DNA from: Gemmata palustris
GTDB taxonomy: Bacteria > Planctomycetota > Planctomycetia > Gemmatales > Gemmataceae
Length of the DNA stretch: 64,000 nt
Reading direction: 5' to 3'
Assembly: GCF_017939745.1 (NCBI RefSeq)
Contig: NZ_JAGKQQ010000001.1
Location: 5,022,001 to 5,086,000, forward strand
Part shown: piece by piece, positions 52,078 through 61,938 of the stretch
Position numbering within the stretch: the first letter of the stretch is position 1
Layout of the letters: each line of letters begins with the position of its first letter
Position numbers and translations under genes: made by a program
The notes under the pieces: model-generated
What the model was told of the DNA's origin: nothing
Seen by the model: the letters and a program-made list of their open reading frames with translations, nothing else
The model's database searches: none

Positions 52078-53262
52078 ATGGATGCGTTCATCCTTTCCGC
52101 GGTCCGCACGCCGATCGGCAAGTTCCTCGGCGGGCTGTCCGAGCTTCCCGCGCCGAAACTCGGGGCCATTGCCATCGCGGAAGCCCTCAAGCGTGCGAAC
52201 GTGAAGTCGGAAGCGGTCGAAGACGTGATTATGGGCAACGTGGTGCAGGCCGGGGTGGGTCAGGCCCCCGCGCGCCAAGCCGCGATCTTTGCCGGTCTGC
52301 CGGACACGATCCCTGCCCACACCACGAACATGGTTTGCGGTTCCGGGCTGAAAGCGGTGATGCTCGCGACTCAGAGCATTCGTGCCGGGGACGTGAACGT
52401 CGTTGTCGCCGGCGGGATGGAGAGCATGAGCCGCGCGCCGTTCCTGCTCCAAGGCGTCCGGCAGGGTTACAAGTACGGTAATCAGACGACCACTGACGCG
52501 CTCGTGAACGACGGGCTGTGGTGCGCGTTCGAGAACTGGCCGATGGGCGATGCCGCGGAACACATCGCGACTAAATGCGACGTCTCCCGCGCTGACCAGG
52601 ATCGCTTCGCGGCGCAGAGCCACCAGCGCGCGGCCGCAGCGTGGGCGAGCGGCGCGTTCGCGGACGAAGTGGTACCCGTCCAGTTCCAGGCCGCAAACCC
52701 GAAGAAGCCGGTTCCGCCCGTGGAGAAGGATGAAGGGATTCGCGCCGACACAACGGCTGAGGGGCTGGCGAAGCTGAAACCCGCGTTTCGGCCCGATGGC
52801 ACCGTGACCGCGGGCAACTCATCGCAACTCTCCGACGGCGGCACAGCGGTCGTGGTCGCATCAGCACGATTCGTGGAGGAAAATGGTGCGAAACCGCTCG
52901 CGCGGATCGTGAGCTACACCATGAGCGGCGTTGCCCCGAAGGACATCTTCATCGCCCCGGTTACCGCGGTGAAAGCCGCGTGCGCGAAGGCGAAGCTCGC
53001 GGTTTCTGACATCGACTTGTGGGAACTTAACGAAGCGTTCGCGTCCCAGATGCTCGCGTGCGGTAAGGGGTTAGACCTCGACGAGTCGAAGGTGAACGTT
53101 CACGGCGGCGCGGTCGCGTTGGGCCACCCGATCGGTGCGAGCGGCGCGCGGGTGCTGGTCACGCTGATTCACGCGCTCAAGCGACACAACAAGCGCTACG
53201 GCTGCGCGTCGCTGTGCCTCGGCGGGGGAAACGCCGTCGCGGTGATCGTGGAGCGAGTGTAG
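52078..53262 (+). CDS. atoB: Acetyl-CoA acetyltransferase (thiolase)
   Basis: A 394-residue thiolase that joins or splits acetyl-CoA and acetoacetyl-CoA. Catalytic residues: Cys87 in NMVCGSGLKAV, His about 351 in GGAVALGHPIGASGAR, and Cys about 381 in CLGGGNAVAV; NEAFA is also present. The start MDAFILSAVRTPIGKFLGGL is typical. It is likely a biosynthetic or degradative thiolase; which cannot be told without more genes. Preceded by GAGG six bases upstream of ATG. Confidence 0.95.
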   Translation: MDAFILSAVRTPIGKFLGGLSELPAPKLGAIAIAEALKRANVKSEAVEDVIMGNVVQAGVGQAPARQAAIFAGLPDTIPAHTTNMVCGSGLKAVMLATQSIRAGDVNVVVAGGMESMSRAPFLLQGVRQGYKYGNQTTTDALVNDGLWCAFENWPMGDAAEHIATKCDVSRADQDRFAAQSHQRAAAAWASGAFADEVVPVQFQAANPKKPVPPVEKDEGIRADTTAEGLAKLKPAFRPDGTVTAGNSSQLSDGGTAVVVASARFVEENGAKPLARIVSYTMSGVAPKDIFIAPVTAVKAACAKAKLAVSDIDLWELNEAFASQMLACGKGLDLDESKVNVHGGAVALGHPIGASGARVLVTLIHALKRHNKRYGCASLCLGGGNAVAVIVERV

Positions 53263-53291
53263 CGGTTCATGCAAATACTAGAGGTTCACGG

Positions 53292-54071
53292 ATGGACGAA
53301 GTACGGAAAGGCGTGTCGCGTCGGGCAGACATTTCGCCCGAATTGCTCGCGCAACTGAACGCAGGGACCACGGCGTCCGCGACGCTGGCCGAAGGGTTGG
53401 CCATCGACTTCGCGGCGCTGCTCGTCGCGGCGGTACCGGACGTGCCCGCGGATCTGGTCGCGGTCGTTCGCGAGATGGCCAGCGAGGGTGTCACCCGGCG
53501 CATGGACGCCGTTGGCGAAGTGCTGTTGCGCCACCTCACGCTCGACGGTTTGCCGGCGATCGCGGAACACCCATCAGACACGGTCCGCGGGTGGGCGTGC
53601 TACGTCATCGGGCGTGCCCCAAAGCTAAAACTCAATACGAAGCTTACACTCATCCGCCCGCTGGCCGACGATCGACACTTCGGCGTGCGCGAGTGGGCGT
53701 GGATGGCGATCCGGCCGCACCTCGCGAAGAACGTCGGGCACGCGGTGAAGGCACTGGAGCCGTGGGCTCGCGATCCGTCGCCGAACGTCCGCCGGTTCGC
53801 GAGCGAGGCCACCCGTCCGCGTGGAGTCTGGTGCGCGCACATCGAGGCGTTGAAGCAGAACCCGGAGTTGGCCCTTCCGCTGCTGGAACCACTCAAGGCT
53901 GACCCAGCGAAGTACGTTCAGGATTCCGTCGGCAACTGGCTCAACGACGCGGCCAAGAGCCAACCGGCGTGGGTCAAAGCGCTCTGCGCGCGATGGCAGG
54001 GAGAGTCACCCACCGACGCGACCGCGCGCATCAGCCAGCGGGCACTGCGAAATGTGGGTGGAGGGAAATAG
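53292..54071 (+). CDS. AlkD-like DNA alkylation repair protein
   Basis: 259 residues, all-helical HEAT-repeat protein. RHLTLDGLPAIAEHPSDTVRGWACYVIGRAP, DDRHFGVREWAWMAIRPHLAKNVGHAVKALEPWARDPSPNVRRFASEATRPRGVW are repeats with the Trp/Asp/Arg positions seen in AlkD (a glycosylase removing 7-methylguanine and 3-methyladenine). The stretch REWAWMAIRPHL and PRGVW fit the catalytic side of the HEAT arch. ATG at 53292 is preceded by AGAGG. The next two small genes follow with no gap and may be co-translated. Confidence 0.82.
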   Translation: MDEVRKGVSRRADISPELLAQLNAGTTASATLAEGLAIDFAALLVAAVPDVPADLVAVVREMASEGVTRRMDAVGEVLLRHLTLDGLPAIAEHPSDTVRGWACYVIGRAPKLKLNTKLTLIRPLADDRHFGVREWAWMAIRPHLAKNVGHAVKALEPWARDPSPNVRRFASEATRPRGVWCAHIEALKQNPELALPLLEPLKADPAKYVQDSVGNWLNDAAKSQPAWVKALCARWQGESPTDATARISQRALRNVGGGK

Positions 54072-54072
54072 T

Positions 54073-54393
54073 GTGGCGATCTCGAAGAAGTACTCGCGGC
54101 GGATCGTGGTTGATGGCGTGGCATACCGGTGGCGCGTTCCGCCCGAAGTCGAGTACGACCAAACCGCGCACGACGGCCATCTCATCGTAAATGTTTGGCT
54201 CGCAGAAGGAACCGGCCGAACGTTGCGGCTCTATGGTGGGCTGCACCCATCACGAAGAGAAGCACCTCCGGATGTAATCATAACTCCTCGGCGCGTAGCA
54301 GCCGGTATTCGAGGCGCACTTCGCGCCGGATGGCTACCAATGGTTCCTGGCGACACGTTCCGCCTCGATCTCCCTCCCGCGGACGAATCATGA
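54073..54393 (+). CDS. Small hypothetical protein after AlkD-like gene
   Basis: 106 residues. GTG at 54073 is chosen because GGAGGG lies seven bases upstream; ATG at 54052 overlaps the previous gene. The protein is mostly beta (RRIVVDGVAYRWRVPPEVEYDQTAHDGHLIVNVWLAEGTGRTLRLYG) and ends IRGALRAGWLPMVPGDTFRLDL. Related short proteins starting with an RxIxVxGxxYRWR motif are common as stand-alone proteins in bacteria, but I know no function. Stop overlaps the next start by ATGA. Confidence 0.65.
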   Translation: MAISKKYSRRIVVDGVAYRWRVPPEVEYDQTAHDGHLIVNVWLAEGTGRTLRLYGGLHPSRREAPPDVIITPRRVAAGIRGALRAGWLPMVPGDTFRLDLPPADES

Positions 54394-54599
54394 CACTAAA
54401 ACAACTGGAACAAGAACTCGCGTGGCTCGCCAACCGCAGTGAAGCGGACAAGGAGGAAGCCCGGCGCCGGCTTTCCGCGATTATACCACCACCGACACCC
54501 ATCCCAGAAGGAAAGACGCTTTCCGATATGGTCGAGGGTAAGTGGCCGGGCGACGAAACCAACGAGCAAATCCGTGCGGCTCTTGAGAGGCTGTCATAG
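54390..54599 (+). CDS. Small hypothetical protein, translationally coupled
   Basis: 69 residues. ATG at 54390 overlaps the stop of the previous gene (ATGA), and the frame is helical at the start (MTLKQLEQELAWLANRSEADKEEARRRL), then contains GKTLSDMVEGKWPGDETNEQIRAALERLS. It resembles small antitoxin-like or prevent-host-death-like tails only in length; no assignment is made. Confidence 0.5.
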   Translation: MTLKQLEQELAWLANRSEADKEEARRRLSAIIPPPTPIPEGKTLSDMVEGKWPGDETNEQIRAALERLS

Positions 54600-54839
54600 T
54601 CCTGCACCTCGCATACCCTCAATCGATCCAGATACGAACACCAACCCCTGACAAAGCGTCAGCCCCCTTCCTCCGCCCCGCCGCAATCCTGGCAGGAACA
54701 CCCACTTCACCGCAACTCAATCCTGACGCAACTCTCGACATCATAGCCACTTCTGCACACAAGCATAAGCCGGGCACGCTTCTTGCATGTAACGGTGCTC
54801 ACAATCAGAGTTCGCGCTTTTTAAGTCACAGGAGCCGTG

Positions 54840-55133
54840 ATGGGCCTGAAACCAATCGGCGACCGCATCGTTGTTCGCCGCGAAGCCGCCGAAGAGAAGA
54901 CGGCCGGCGGAATCCTGCTGCCCGACAGCGCCAAGAACAAGCCCCAGCGCGGGACCGTTGTGGCCGTCGGACCGGGCAAACTCAAGCCGGACGGCAGCCG
55001 CGCCGCGATGCAGCTCAAGGCCGGGGACAAGGTGCTCTTCACCTCGTGGGCCGGCGACGAGTTCAAGGACCGCGCCGCCGACGGCGAAATTCTCCTGATG
55101 CACGAAGGCGACGTGCTGTGCGTTCTCGGGTAA
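54840..55133 (+). CDS. groS: Co-chaperonin GroES
   Basis: A 97-residue heptameric lid of the GroEL chamber. Hallmarks: [45 protein letters not shown] and [14 protein letters not shown]. The mobile loop is at 16-33. ATG at 54840 with AGGAG six bases upstream is preferred over the GTG at 54837. No CIRCE operator was found in the 230 bases upstream. groEL follows after 67 bases. Confidence 0.96.
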   Translation: MGLKPIGDRIVVRREAAEEKTAGGILLPDSAKNKPQRGTVVAVGPGKLKPDGSRAAMQLKAGDKVLFTSWAGDEFKDRAADGEILLMHEGDVLCVLG

Positions 55134-55200
55134 CGCCCCGAGCCGCGACCGAACAATAACCCAACACGAAACACTAAACACTCCCGACAGAGGTTTAAGC

Positions 55201-56838
<1,638 letters not shown>

Positions 56839-56887
56839 CCGATCCGGTCCCGCGGTCGCGAGACTGTAAGGCGTAAGGCTTGGTAAC

Positions 56888-56939
56888 AACGCGACCGGCC
56901 CCGGGTACTCACAGTTGAGTACCCGGGGCCGGTCGCGTT
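56888..56939 (+). terminator. 24-bp perfect terminator after groEL
   Basis: Arms 56888-56911 and 56916-56939 are exact complements around a 4-base loop (CAGT), followed by TTTTC. It is very GC-rich and lies 50 bases after the groEL stop: a strong rho-independent terminator. Confidence 0.9.
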
Positions 56940-56952
56940 TTCAGAACTTGAT

Positions 56953-57113
56953 GAGCCGCGACCGCGAGGGAGCGGGGCAGCAAGGCCCTGTGCGCAAGAA
57001 GCAGAAGGAAGAACCGCGGATAACACAGATAACGCGGATCAGACAATGAGAGCGATTTATAGTCCTGCAAGGACGAGCTCGGTTTGACGAGCCGCGACCA
57101 CCGAGGAGCCGGA
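56953..57113. repeat. Degenerate copies of the GAGCCGCGACCG-type repeat
   Basis: Two half-copies, 56953-56977 and 57089-57113, begin GAGCCGCGACC and resemble one arm of the perfect palindrome at 11556-11617 (22 of 25 bases for the first). They lie between the groEL terminator and the split TIGR02996 gene. The sequence between holds no gene. Confidence 0.55.
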
Positions 57114-57513
57114 GCCCTTGCGGTTTGCGACCCTAGAACGACGGTGGCAACTCATACGAAACGCCGGGCCATTCCTTTTCGACCATTGCGACAGGGGACC
57201 ACCCCGCGGGGTACAAATGCTGACCGCGTTCGATACTCCACCCAACGATATCCCCATCCTGGCGCACGGGGATAATTTCCGGACGTGTTATAAGCTTCAC
57301 ACGGGTCACCGGTTGAGCCGCGACTACCGCGCATCGGTGCGCCAGCCAATCGTCGAACGTGCAGGTAATACCGTCGACAAAACCGCGGCGTAAGCACCCG
57401 ATGAGGCCAGCACGAGGGGCGCGGATCTCGCCCCAATCGAGCACCACTTGAGTGATTGTGGCCGGAATGGTCGGCAGTAACCATACAGCCGCGGTTTGGT
57501 ACAGAGCACGCTC

Positions 57514-58305
57514 GGGTAGTGGCTTGAACGGTGTCATGGTCCTACTCTGACCGGATGAGCAAATCGGCTACCGCCCTGGCCCCGATCCCGCCGTGCCCCC
57601 GGTGCTCGGGAACTCACGTGGTCCGGAACGGGGCCAACGCTTCTGGCACTCCGGTGTTCCGCTGCCAGGCGTGCCGCCGGCGGTTCGTGGCCGCTCCCAA
57701 GAAGGGTCCGGTCGGCGCGTCCGACCAAGCCCTGGTGCTCCGGTTGCTGGGCGAGCGGGTCGGGATCCGAGCCATCGCCCGGATCACCGGCCGGTCCCGG
57801 TCTTGGATCCAAGGGTTCGTCAACGCCCTGTACCGGGACGACACCCCGCGCGACCCGGGACCGCCCCCAAAAAGTCCGGTCCGGTCGTGATCGAGGCCGA
57901 TGAGTTGTGGAGCTTCGTAGGGTCCAAGGATCAGGTGCGGTGGGTTTGGGTGGCCCTGGACGAGGGCACCCGTCGGGTTCTGGCGATGGTCGTCGGGGAT
58001 CGGTCCGCCGCAACCGCCCAGCGCCTCTGGGGCGCATTGCCCCGTGGGTACCGGACCGGGGTCACCGTGTACACCGACTTCCTCGCCTCGTACCGCCAAG
58101 CGATCCCACGCGCCCGGCACCGGGCCGTGGGCAAGGACACGGGCCTCACCGCCCATGTCGAGCGCTTCTGGCTCACCCTCCGCCAGCGATGCGCCCGGTT
58201 CGTGCGAAAGACCCTCTCGTTCTCCAAGTGCGAGAGGAATCATCTCGGGGCACTTTGGTACTTTATCCGGCTCTATAACCTGTGCCATCAGTAAAGCCAC
58301 TACCC
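57514..58305. mobile_element. IS1-family insertion sequence, about 790 bp
   Basis: The ends read GGGTAGTGGCTT (57514-57525) and AAGCCACTACCC (58294-58305), a 12-base perfect inverted repeat that continues with mismatches. The flanks share ACGCTC (57508-57513 and 58306-58311; seven bases if one end is moved by one), a target duplication. Inside lies one transposase read by a -1 frameshift. Its size matches IS1 (about 770). The element lies inside a TIGR02996 gene in the opposite orientation. Confidence 0.85.
57555..58294 (+). CDS. IS1-family transposase made by -1 frameshift (InsA-InsB')
   Basis: The first frame (57555-57890) encodes an InsA-like protein with a zinc finger (CPRCSGTHV...FRCQACRRRF) and a helix-turn-helix (RLLGERVGIRAIARITGRSRSW). 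The second frame (to 58294) encodes the DDE domain: Asp in VIEADELWSF, Asp in VYTDFLASY, Glu in HVERFWLTL. The frames meet at CCCCCAAAAAG near 57868-57878, where a shift of one base backwards on the A run gives PPKKSGPVVIE. Both parts are intact, so the element may be active. The start at ATG 57555 is preferred over GTG 57531. The stop lies in the right terminal repeat. Confidence 0.85.
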
Positions 58306-58911
58306 ACGCTCGCGCTCGCGGAGCACTTTGATTCGAGTCTTGAGTTGTTCCAGACCACTGTGATACGCGCGTAGTTCGGCGCACCGCTGACAGTCGCCGC
58401 GCCACTCGAACAGGCGCCGGTGCCGACCCGCGTTCCGCCGGCACTCGGGGTCGTGCCAACTGAACAACCGGGCCGGACGTTCTAATACTGCACGTTCGCA
58501 CTGCACCCGGATGAACTCGGCGCGCTCGTGGCGGCCATTCTCATCGAGCCAATCGGCGTAGGCCAGGCGGTGAACGTCCTCGACAGGTTCTGCCGCGATC
58601 GCGGCGAGCAGCGCGTTTTCTTCGATCGTCACGCCACGTCCTCAACTCGTTCGGGAACGAGTCGCACGAACCGCTTCAGTCGGGTGCGGGATACCTATTC
58701 CACCTCAAGGCTCCCCTTCGTTCCACTGAAGCCCTTCGTGTTTCGTCGTGTTCCGGTGCTCTGCACCGTTACTGCATTTACAACCCCGATTGTTTCCGAT
58801 TCAGGACGGACTTGTTTCAACGGAAAGGATTGATGATTGGGATTTGTACGCTCGATCGCGCAACACTACCCACGGTTTCTCGATCTCTGATGATGCCCCT
58901 GGTCGCACGCC

Positions 58912-59307
58912 TCATTCGGCCGGGATTGCCAACTCGTCCACCACCCTATCAACGCCGACCGTGTTCTCGGCCACGCCGACTGCCAATCGCTTGATGCGAG
59001 CGTCCGGCACCACGCCGCGGAGCGTCACGACGTTCCCTTCCGCCGTCACCTTGAACTCGACGCCCACGAACCGCTTGTCCGCGGCGAGTCGCGCGCGCAC
59101 GACATCGTCGGCGTGCGTCGGCAGTTCTTTCCGCAGTGCGTCCACCGGTGCCGCAATGTTCACGGCCGGCGGGAGCGCGGCTTGTACCTTCCGCGCGGTG
59201 AGCCGCGATACGGCCGCGAGCTTGTCCCCGTCGGACGCCTGAAACCGGCTGCCAACGAGAACCAGGAACAGCGCCACCAGAATCAAGACGGCCGAGAACT
59301 GGCGCAT
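58912..59307 (-). CDS. BON-domain membrane-anchored or exported protein
   Basis: 131 residues. ATG at 59307 starts a hydrophobic segment (FSAVLILVALFLVLVGSRF) that acts as a signal or anchor. The second half is one BON-like domain (ALRKELPTHADDVVRARLAADKRFVGVEFKVTAEGNVVTLRGVVPDARIKRLAVGVAENTVGVDRVVDEL), which binds membranes or phospholipids in proteins such as OsmY. The frame is open upstream to 59502 without a sensible start. Role unknown; probably in the periplasm. Confidence 0.8.
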   Translation of the reverse strand: MRQFSAVLILVALFLVLVGSRFQASDGDKLAAVSRLTARKVQAALPPAVNIAAPVDALRKELPTHADDVVRARLAADKRFVGVEFKVTAEGNVVTLRGVVPDARIKRLAVGVAENTVGVDRVVDELAIPAE

Positions 59308-59393
59308 CGGAGCAACCCGAACGGAACACGGGCGAATCACTCCAGTATGCCCGATACCCCGCGACAGCGCAATCAGAGATGAGAAAACGGCGG

Positions 59394-59447
59394 CGGGCCG
59401 ATACTCCCCGCGCACCACCAAAACGGCGCGCGGGGAGTATCGGCCCG
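59394..59447 (-). terminator. 20-bp perfect hairpin, terminator on the minus strand
   Basis: Arms 59394-59413 and 59428-59447 are exact complements around a 14-base loop. On the minus strand it follows the stop of the gene at 59466 by 18 bases and is followed a few bases on by TTTT (rc of 59386-59389), so it probably ends that transcript. Confidence 0.75.
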
Positions 59448-59465
59448 TTTGTAGAACACGAAAAC

Positions 59466-59810
59466 TCAAGCCACGCGCACGGCCACGGACTGGAGCGGCC
59501 AAAGAACCCGGCGCTCGATGTCGTCGGAATCGGCCTCGCAGCGCGCGTCCAGAAGAACCATTGCGCGGTGGAGCAGTTTGTGACGAGCGAGCACGTCCTT
59601 CACAATGCGGAGGGCCGCATCGGGGTCGGTCACGGCTTCCAGATACACACTCATGCGCCCGTCGTCGGTTTCACCGCGCCCGGACTCGCCCATGTTTGCG
59701 GCGGCGAGCGCCGCGTTGAAGTCGCGTTCCAACTGCGTGCGCAAGTCGAACTCTTCGTCCGTTCCGAACGCGCCGGTAACGGGCAACTGCACGACCATCT
59801 CGAACGTCAT
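59466..59810 (-). CDS. Hypothetical acidic protein, 114 residues
   Basis: I do not recognise this protein. ATG at 59810 has GGAGGG seven bases upstream. It reads MTFEMVVQLPVTGAFGTDEEFDLRTQLERDFNAALAAANMG and later MSVYLEAVTDPDAALRIVKDVLARHKLLHRAMVLLDARCEAD. The alternation of strands and helices suggests a small alpha/beta fold, perhaps ferredoxin-like. It is cytoplasmic. A terminator follows it. Confidence 0.65.
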   Translation of the reverse strand: MTFEMVVQLPVTGAFGTDEEFDLRTQLERDFNAALAAANMGESGRGETDDGRMSVYLEAVTDPDAALRIVKDVLARHKLLHRAMVLLDARCEADSDDIERRVLWPLQSVAVRVA

Positions 59811-59983
59811 TGCGAGTCCCTCCATGACGGCGTGATGAGTTGGCTATTTGGTGAAGATATCCGGTCGTACTCGTGAAGGAAAGACGGCGGGGCGAAGAAA
59901 CCCGCGCTTCGCGCCGTGCCCGAACGCGGAAACGAAAAGACCGGCGCCACCCGGGGCGCCGGTCCGTGCCGGAACGGAAAGTG

Positions 59984-61801
59984 TTACTGCCCGCCCACAA
60001 CCTTGCCTTCGATTTCGATCTGCGCGGCCTGAATAATCTCTTTGGTTTTGTCGTTCTGGACCAGGGCAATTACCTTCAACGCCTTCAGGTCCATCGGGCG
60101 GTCCGGCTTCGGGAACGCGCGGGTTTTGGCGTACTCATCAAGGTACTTGGTCAGATCCTTGCGCACGTCGCCCAGGTCGGCCGTCACGGTCTGCTTGAAC
60201 GCCTTGTCCTTGATCGCGACACCGTCCACACCGCCCGGCATCGCGCGCACCACTTGGTGGTGGAAGCGGAGCCGGTTCCCGCCGACGTACTTGATGTTCT
60301 CTTCGACGAGCAGCAGCCGGAGCTTCAGATCGTCGCCGGCCCCCTCGGTCACCTCGACCGCGATGTCGATCTTGTCGCCCGAGCGCGTGGCCCGACCACC
60401 GACCTTCGTCTCAACGGTCTTTTCCAGCAGCGGATCAATAACACCACGATACTGCGCGAACTTGCTCTCGGCGTTGGGCATGAAGCCACCCCCACTCGCG
60501 GCCGCCTTGCCGTTGAAGAACGTGTTGGGGGTGCTGTTCACGTTGTAAAACTTCGCGCGGGCCACGGTGTCCGCGTTGGTGAGCGGGTCCGGTCCCGGGA
60601 TGTGCAGGTGGTACTGGATCAACAGGAGATCGGTCGGCTTGTACGACTTCTGGAGCGCGTCGAACGCGACATCCGCAGCCACGCACGGCGGGCACTGCGC
60701 GCCGGTGAACAGTTCCATCACGGCGACCTGATTCGCGCTCTTGTCCTTGCGCCCGGTGAACGCGGTCGGCTTGAACGGCGGGACCGTCTTCACGTATTCC
60801 GCATCGAGCACGAGTTCCAACTTGACGAGTTCGGCGGCCACAACCTTTGCCGCGTCCGACTTGCCGCTCTTTGTCAGCGCGAGCTGGTACGCGGACAAAA
60901 TCGTGGACCGCACCGCGGCCGAATCGTCCTGCGTCAGCGCCTTCGCGGACGGCTCGATCGCGGCCAGCGCGACCGGTTCCAACCCGGTTTGTGCGGCGAG
61001 CGTTTCAGCGACCCGCGCGAGCGTGACGCCCGTAAACAGCGGGCCGTAGGGCGCGCCTTGCTTTTGCACGATCTGAACGAGCTTCGTGGCTTCGTCGGCC
61101 GTCAATTTCGTGCGCGCGGACATCGCCAGCAGGTTCACCGCGGCGTCGGCCGCGGACAGCGTGTCGGCGTGCTTCTCGACCACTTCCTTGTACAAACCGG
61201 GGATCTTTTCCTCGACTTCCTTGCGCACTTCGAGGAACTCCTTCTGCAGTTCCTTCCGCTTCTCCTGATCCTTTTCTTGGACCATCTTGTTTTGCGCCGT
61301 CGCTGCACGACTGTTGAGCTGCTGGAGCTTCGTCATCGGTTCGGGCAGCGGCGTGCGAACGAAGAGTTCGCCTTCGAGCTTGTCCTTATCGGTCGCGGTC
61401 AGCTTGGCTCGGGTGCGGAGCGTATCGGTGCCGGTGCTCCCCAGGATCACCTTTCCGTCCGCCCCGCGAACCCCAACGAACGCATAGTCGGTCGGAACTT
61501 GTCGCGTCCCAACCGTGCGCACCAGTTTGACGTTCAGCGCCACGGTCTTGTCCGTCACGCGGACGTCGCTCACGGTCGTTTCCGTGTTCGGCGGCCCGGC
61601 CAGAACAACGACCGACGGCTTCCCGGCGTTCGTCTCGATCTTCAGGATGCACACCGTCGATTCGCCACCGGCGGTAACGGTTGAGAGTTGCCAGTTACCG
61701 GCAACGCTGCCCTCGGCAGCCAGTGCCTTCGGGGTGCGATCCGTCGCCAGGAGCGCGGCAACCGCGACTCCGGCGAGCGCGAACAGTACGCGACGCAGCA
61801 T
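59984..61801 (-). CDS. Exported thioredoxin-like protein with CPPC motif
   Basis: 605 residues. ATG at 61801 starts a signal peptide (MLRRVLFALAGVAVAALLATDRTPKALAAE); the frame is open to 61924 but without a signal. A beta domain of about 150 residues is followed by a coiled-coil (about 170-220, QEKDQEKRKELQKEFLEVRKEVEEKI), a helical region, and a thioredoxin-fold domain around VAVMELFTGAQCPPCVAADVAFDAL (Cys370 and Cys373). The last 150 residues are again beta-rich. The CPPC site suggests a periplasmic disulfide reductase or oxidase; the partner is unknown. It lies upstream of the gene at 59466 on the same strand. Confidence 0.82.
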   Translation of the reverse strand: MLRRVLFALAGVAVAALLATDRTPKALAAEGSVAGNWQLSTVTAGGESTVCILKIETNAGKPSVVVLAGPPNTETTVSDVRVTDKTVALNVKLVRTVGTRQVPTDYAFVGVRGADGKVILGSTGTDTLRTRAKLTATDKDKLEGELFVRTPLPEPMTKLQQLNSRAATAQNKMVQEKDQEKRKELQKEFLEVRKEVEEKIPGLYKEVVEKHADTLSAADAAVNLLAMSARTKLTADEATKLVQIVQKQGAPYGPLFTGVTLARVAETLAAQTGLEPVALAAIEPSAKALTQDDSAAVRSTILSAYQLALTKSGKSDAAKVVAAELVKLELVLDAEYVKTVPPFKPTAFTGRKDKSANQVAVMELFTGAQCPPCVAADVAFDALQKSYKPTDLLLIQYHLHIPGPDPLTNADTVARAKFYNVNSTPNTFFNGKAAASGGGFMPNAESKFAQYRGVIDPLLEKTVETKVGGRATRSGDKIDIAVEVTEGAGDDLKLRLLLVEENIKYVGGNRLRFHHQVVRAMPGGVDGVAIKDKAFKQTVTADLGDVRKDLTKYLDEYAKTRAFPKPDRPMDLKALKVIALVQNDKTKEIIQAAQIEIEGKVVGGQ

Positions 61802-61938
61802 GAGTAAGAACCTCGCGAGTACCACCGGCGTTGAGAGGGGGAAATGTTCACCGGCGGAATGATGATTAGGGTAGCGTTTGCTTCGCGTGGTTCCAGTGTG
61901 AAGTTGTTTTGCGGCCCAGAACACTTAACAGAGTCGGC

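Larger units (their letters stand above)
57133..58632 (-). pseudogene. TIGR02996-domain gene split by an IS1-family element
   Basis: The 5' part (58632-58312, minus strand) encodes MTIEENALLAAIAAEPVEDV, then HRLAYADWLDENGRHERAEFIRVQC, which is the TIGR02996 repeat-companion domain known from Gemmata-type planctomycetes, and a Cys-rich stretch. The 3' part (57513-57133) carries RRGFVDGITCTFDDWLAHRCAVVAAQPVTRVKL, the usual region after it. Joining the parts without the element and one target copy gives a continuous frame of 233 residues, reading RERERALYQTAAVW across the join. In the present DNA the first part ends at TAG inside the element. Function of the family is unknown. Confidence 0.85.

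Noticed and set aside
54600..54839. CIRCE operator upstream of groES
   Set aside because: No TTAGCACTC-N9-GAGTGCTAA-like inverted repeat could be found.
59873..61684. 603-residue open frame on the plus strand
   Set aside because: Opposite the exported thioredoxin-like gene; lacks a start signal and domains.
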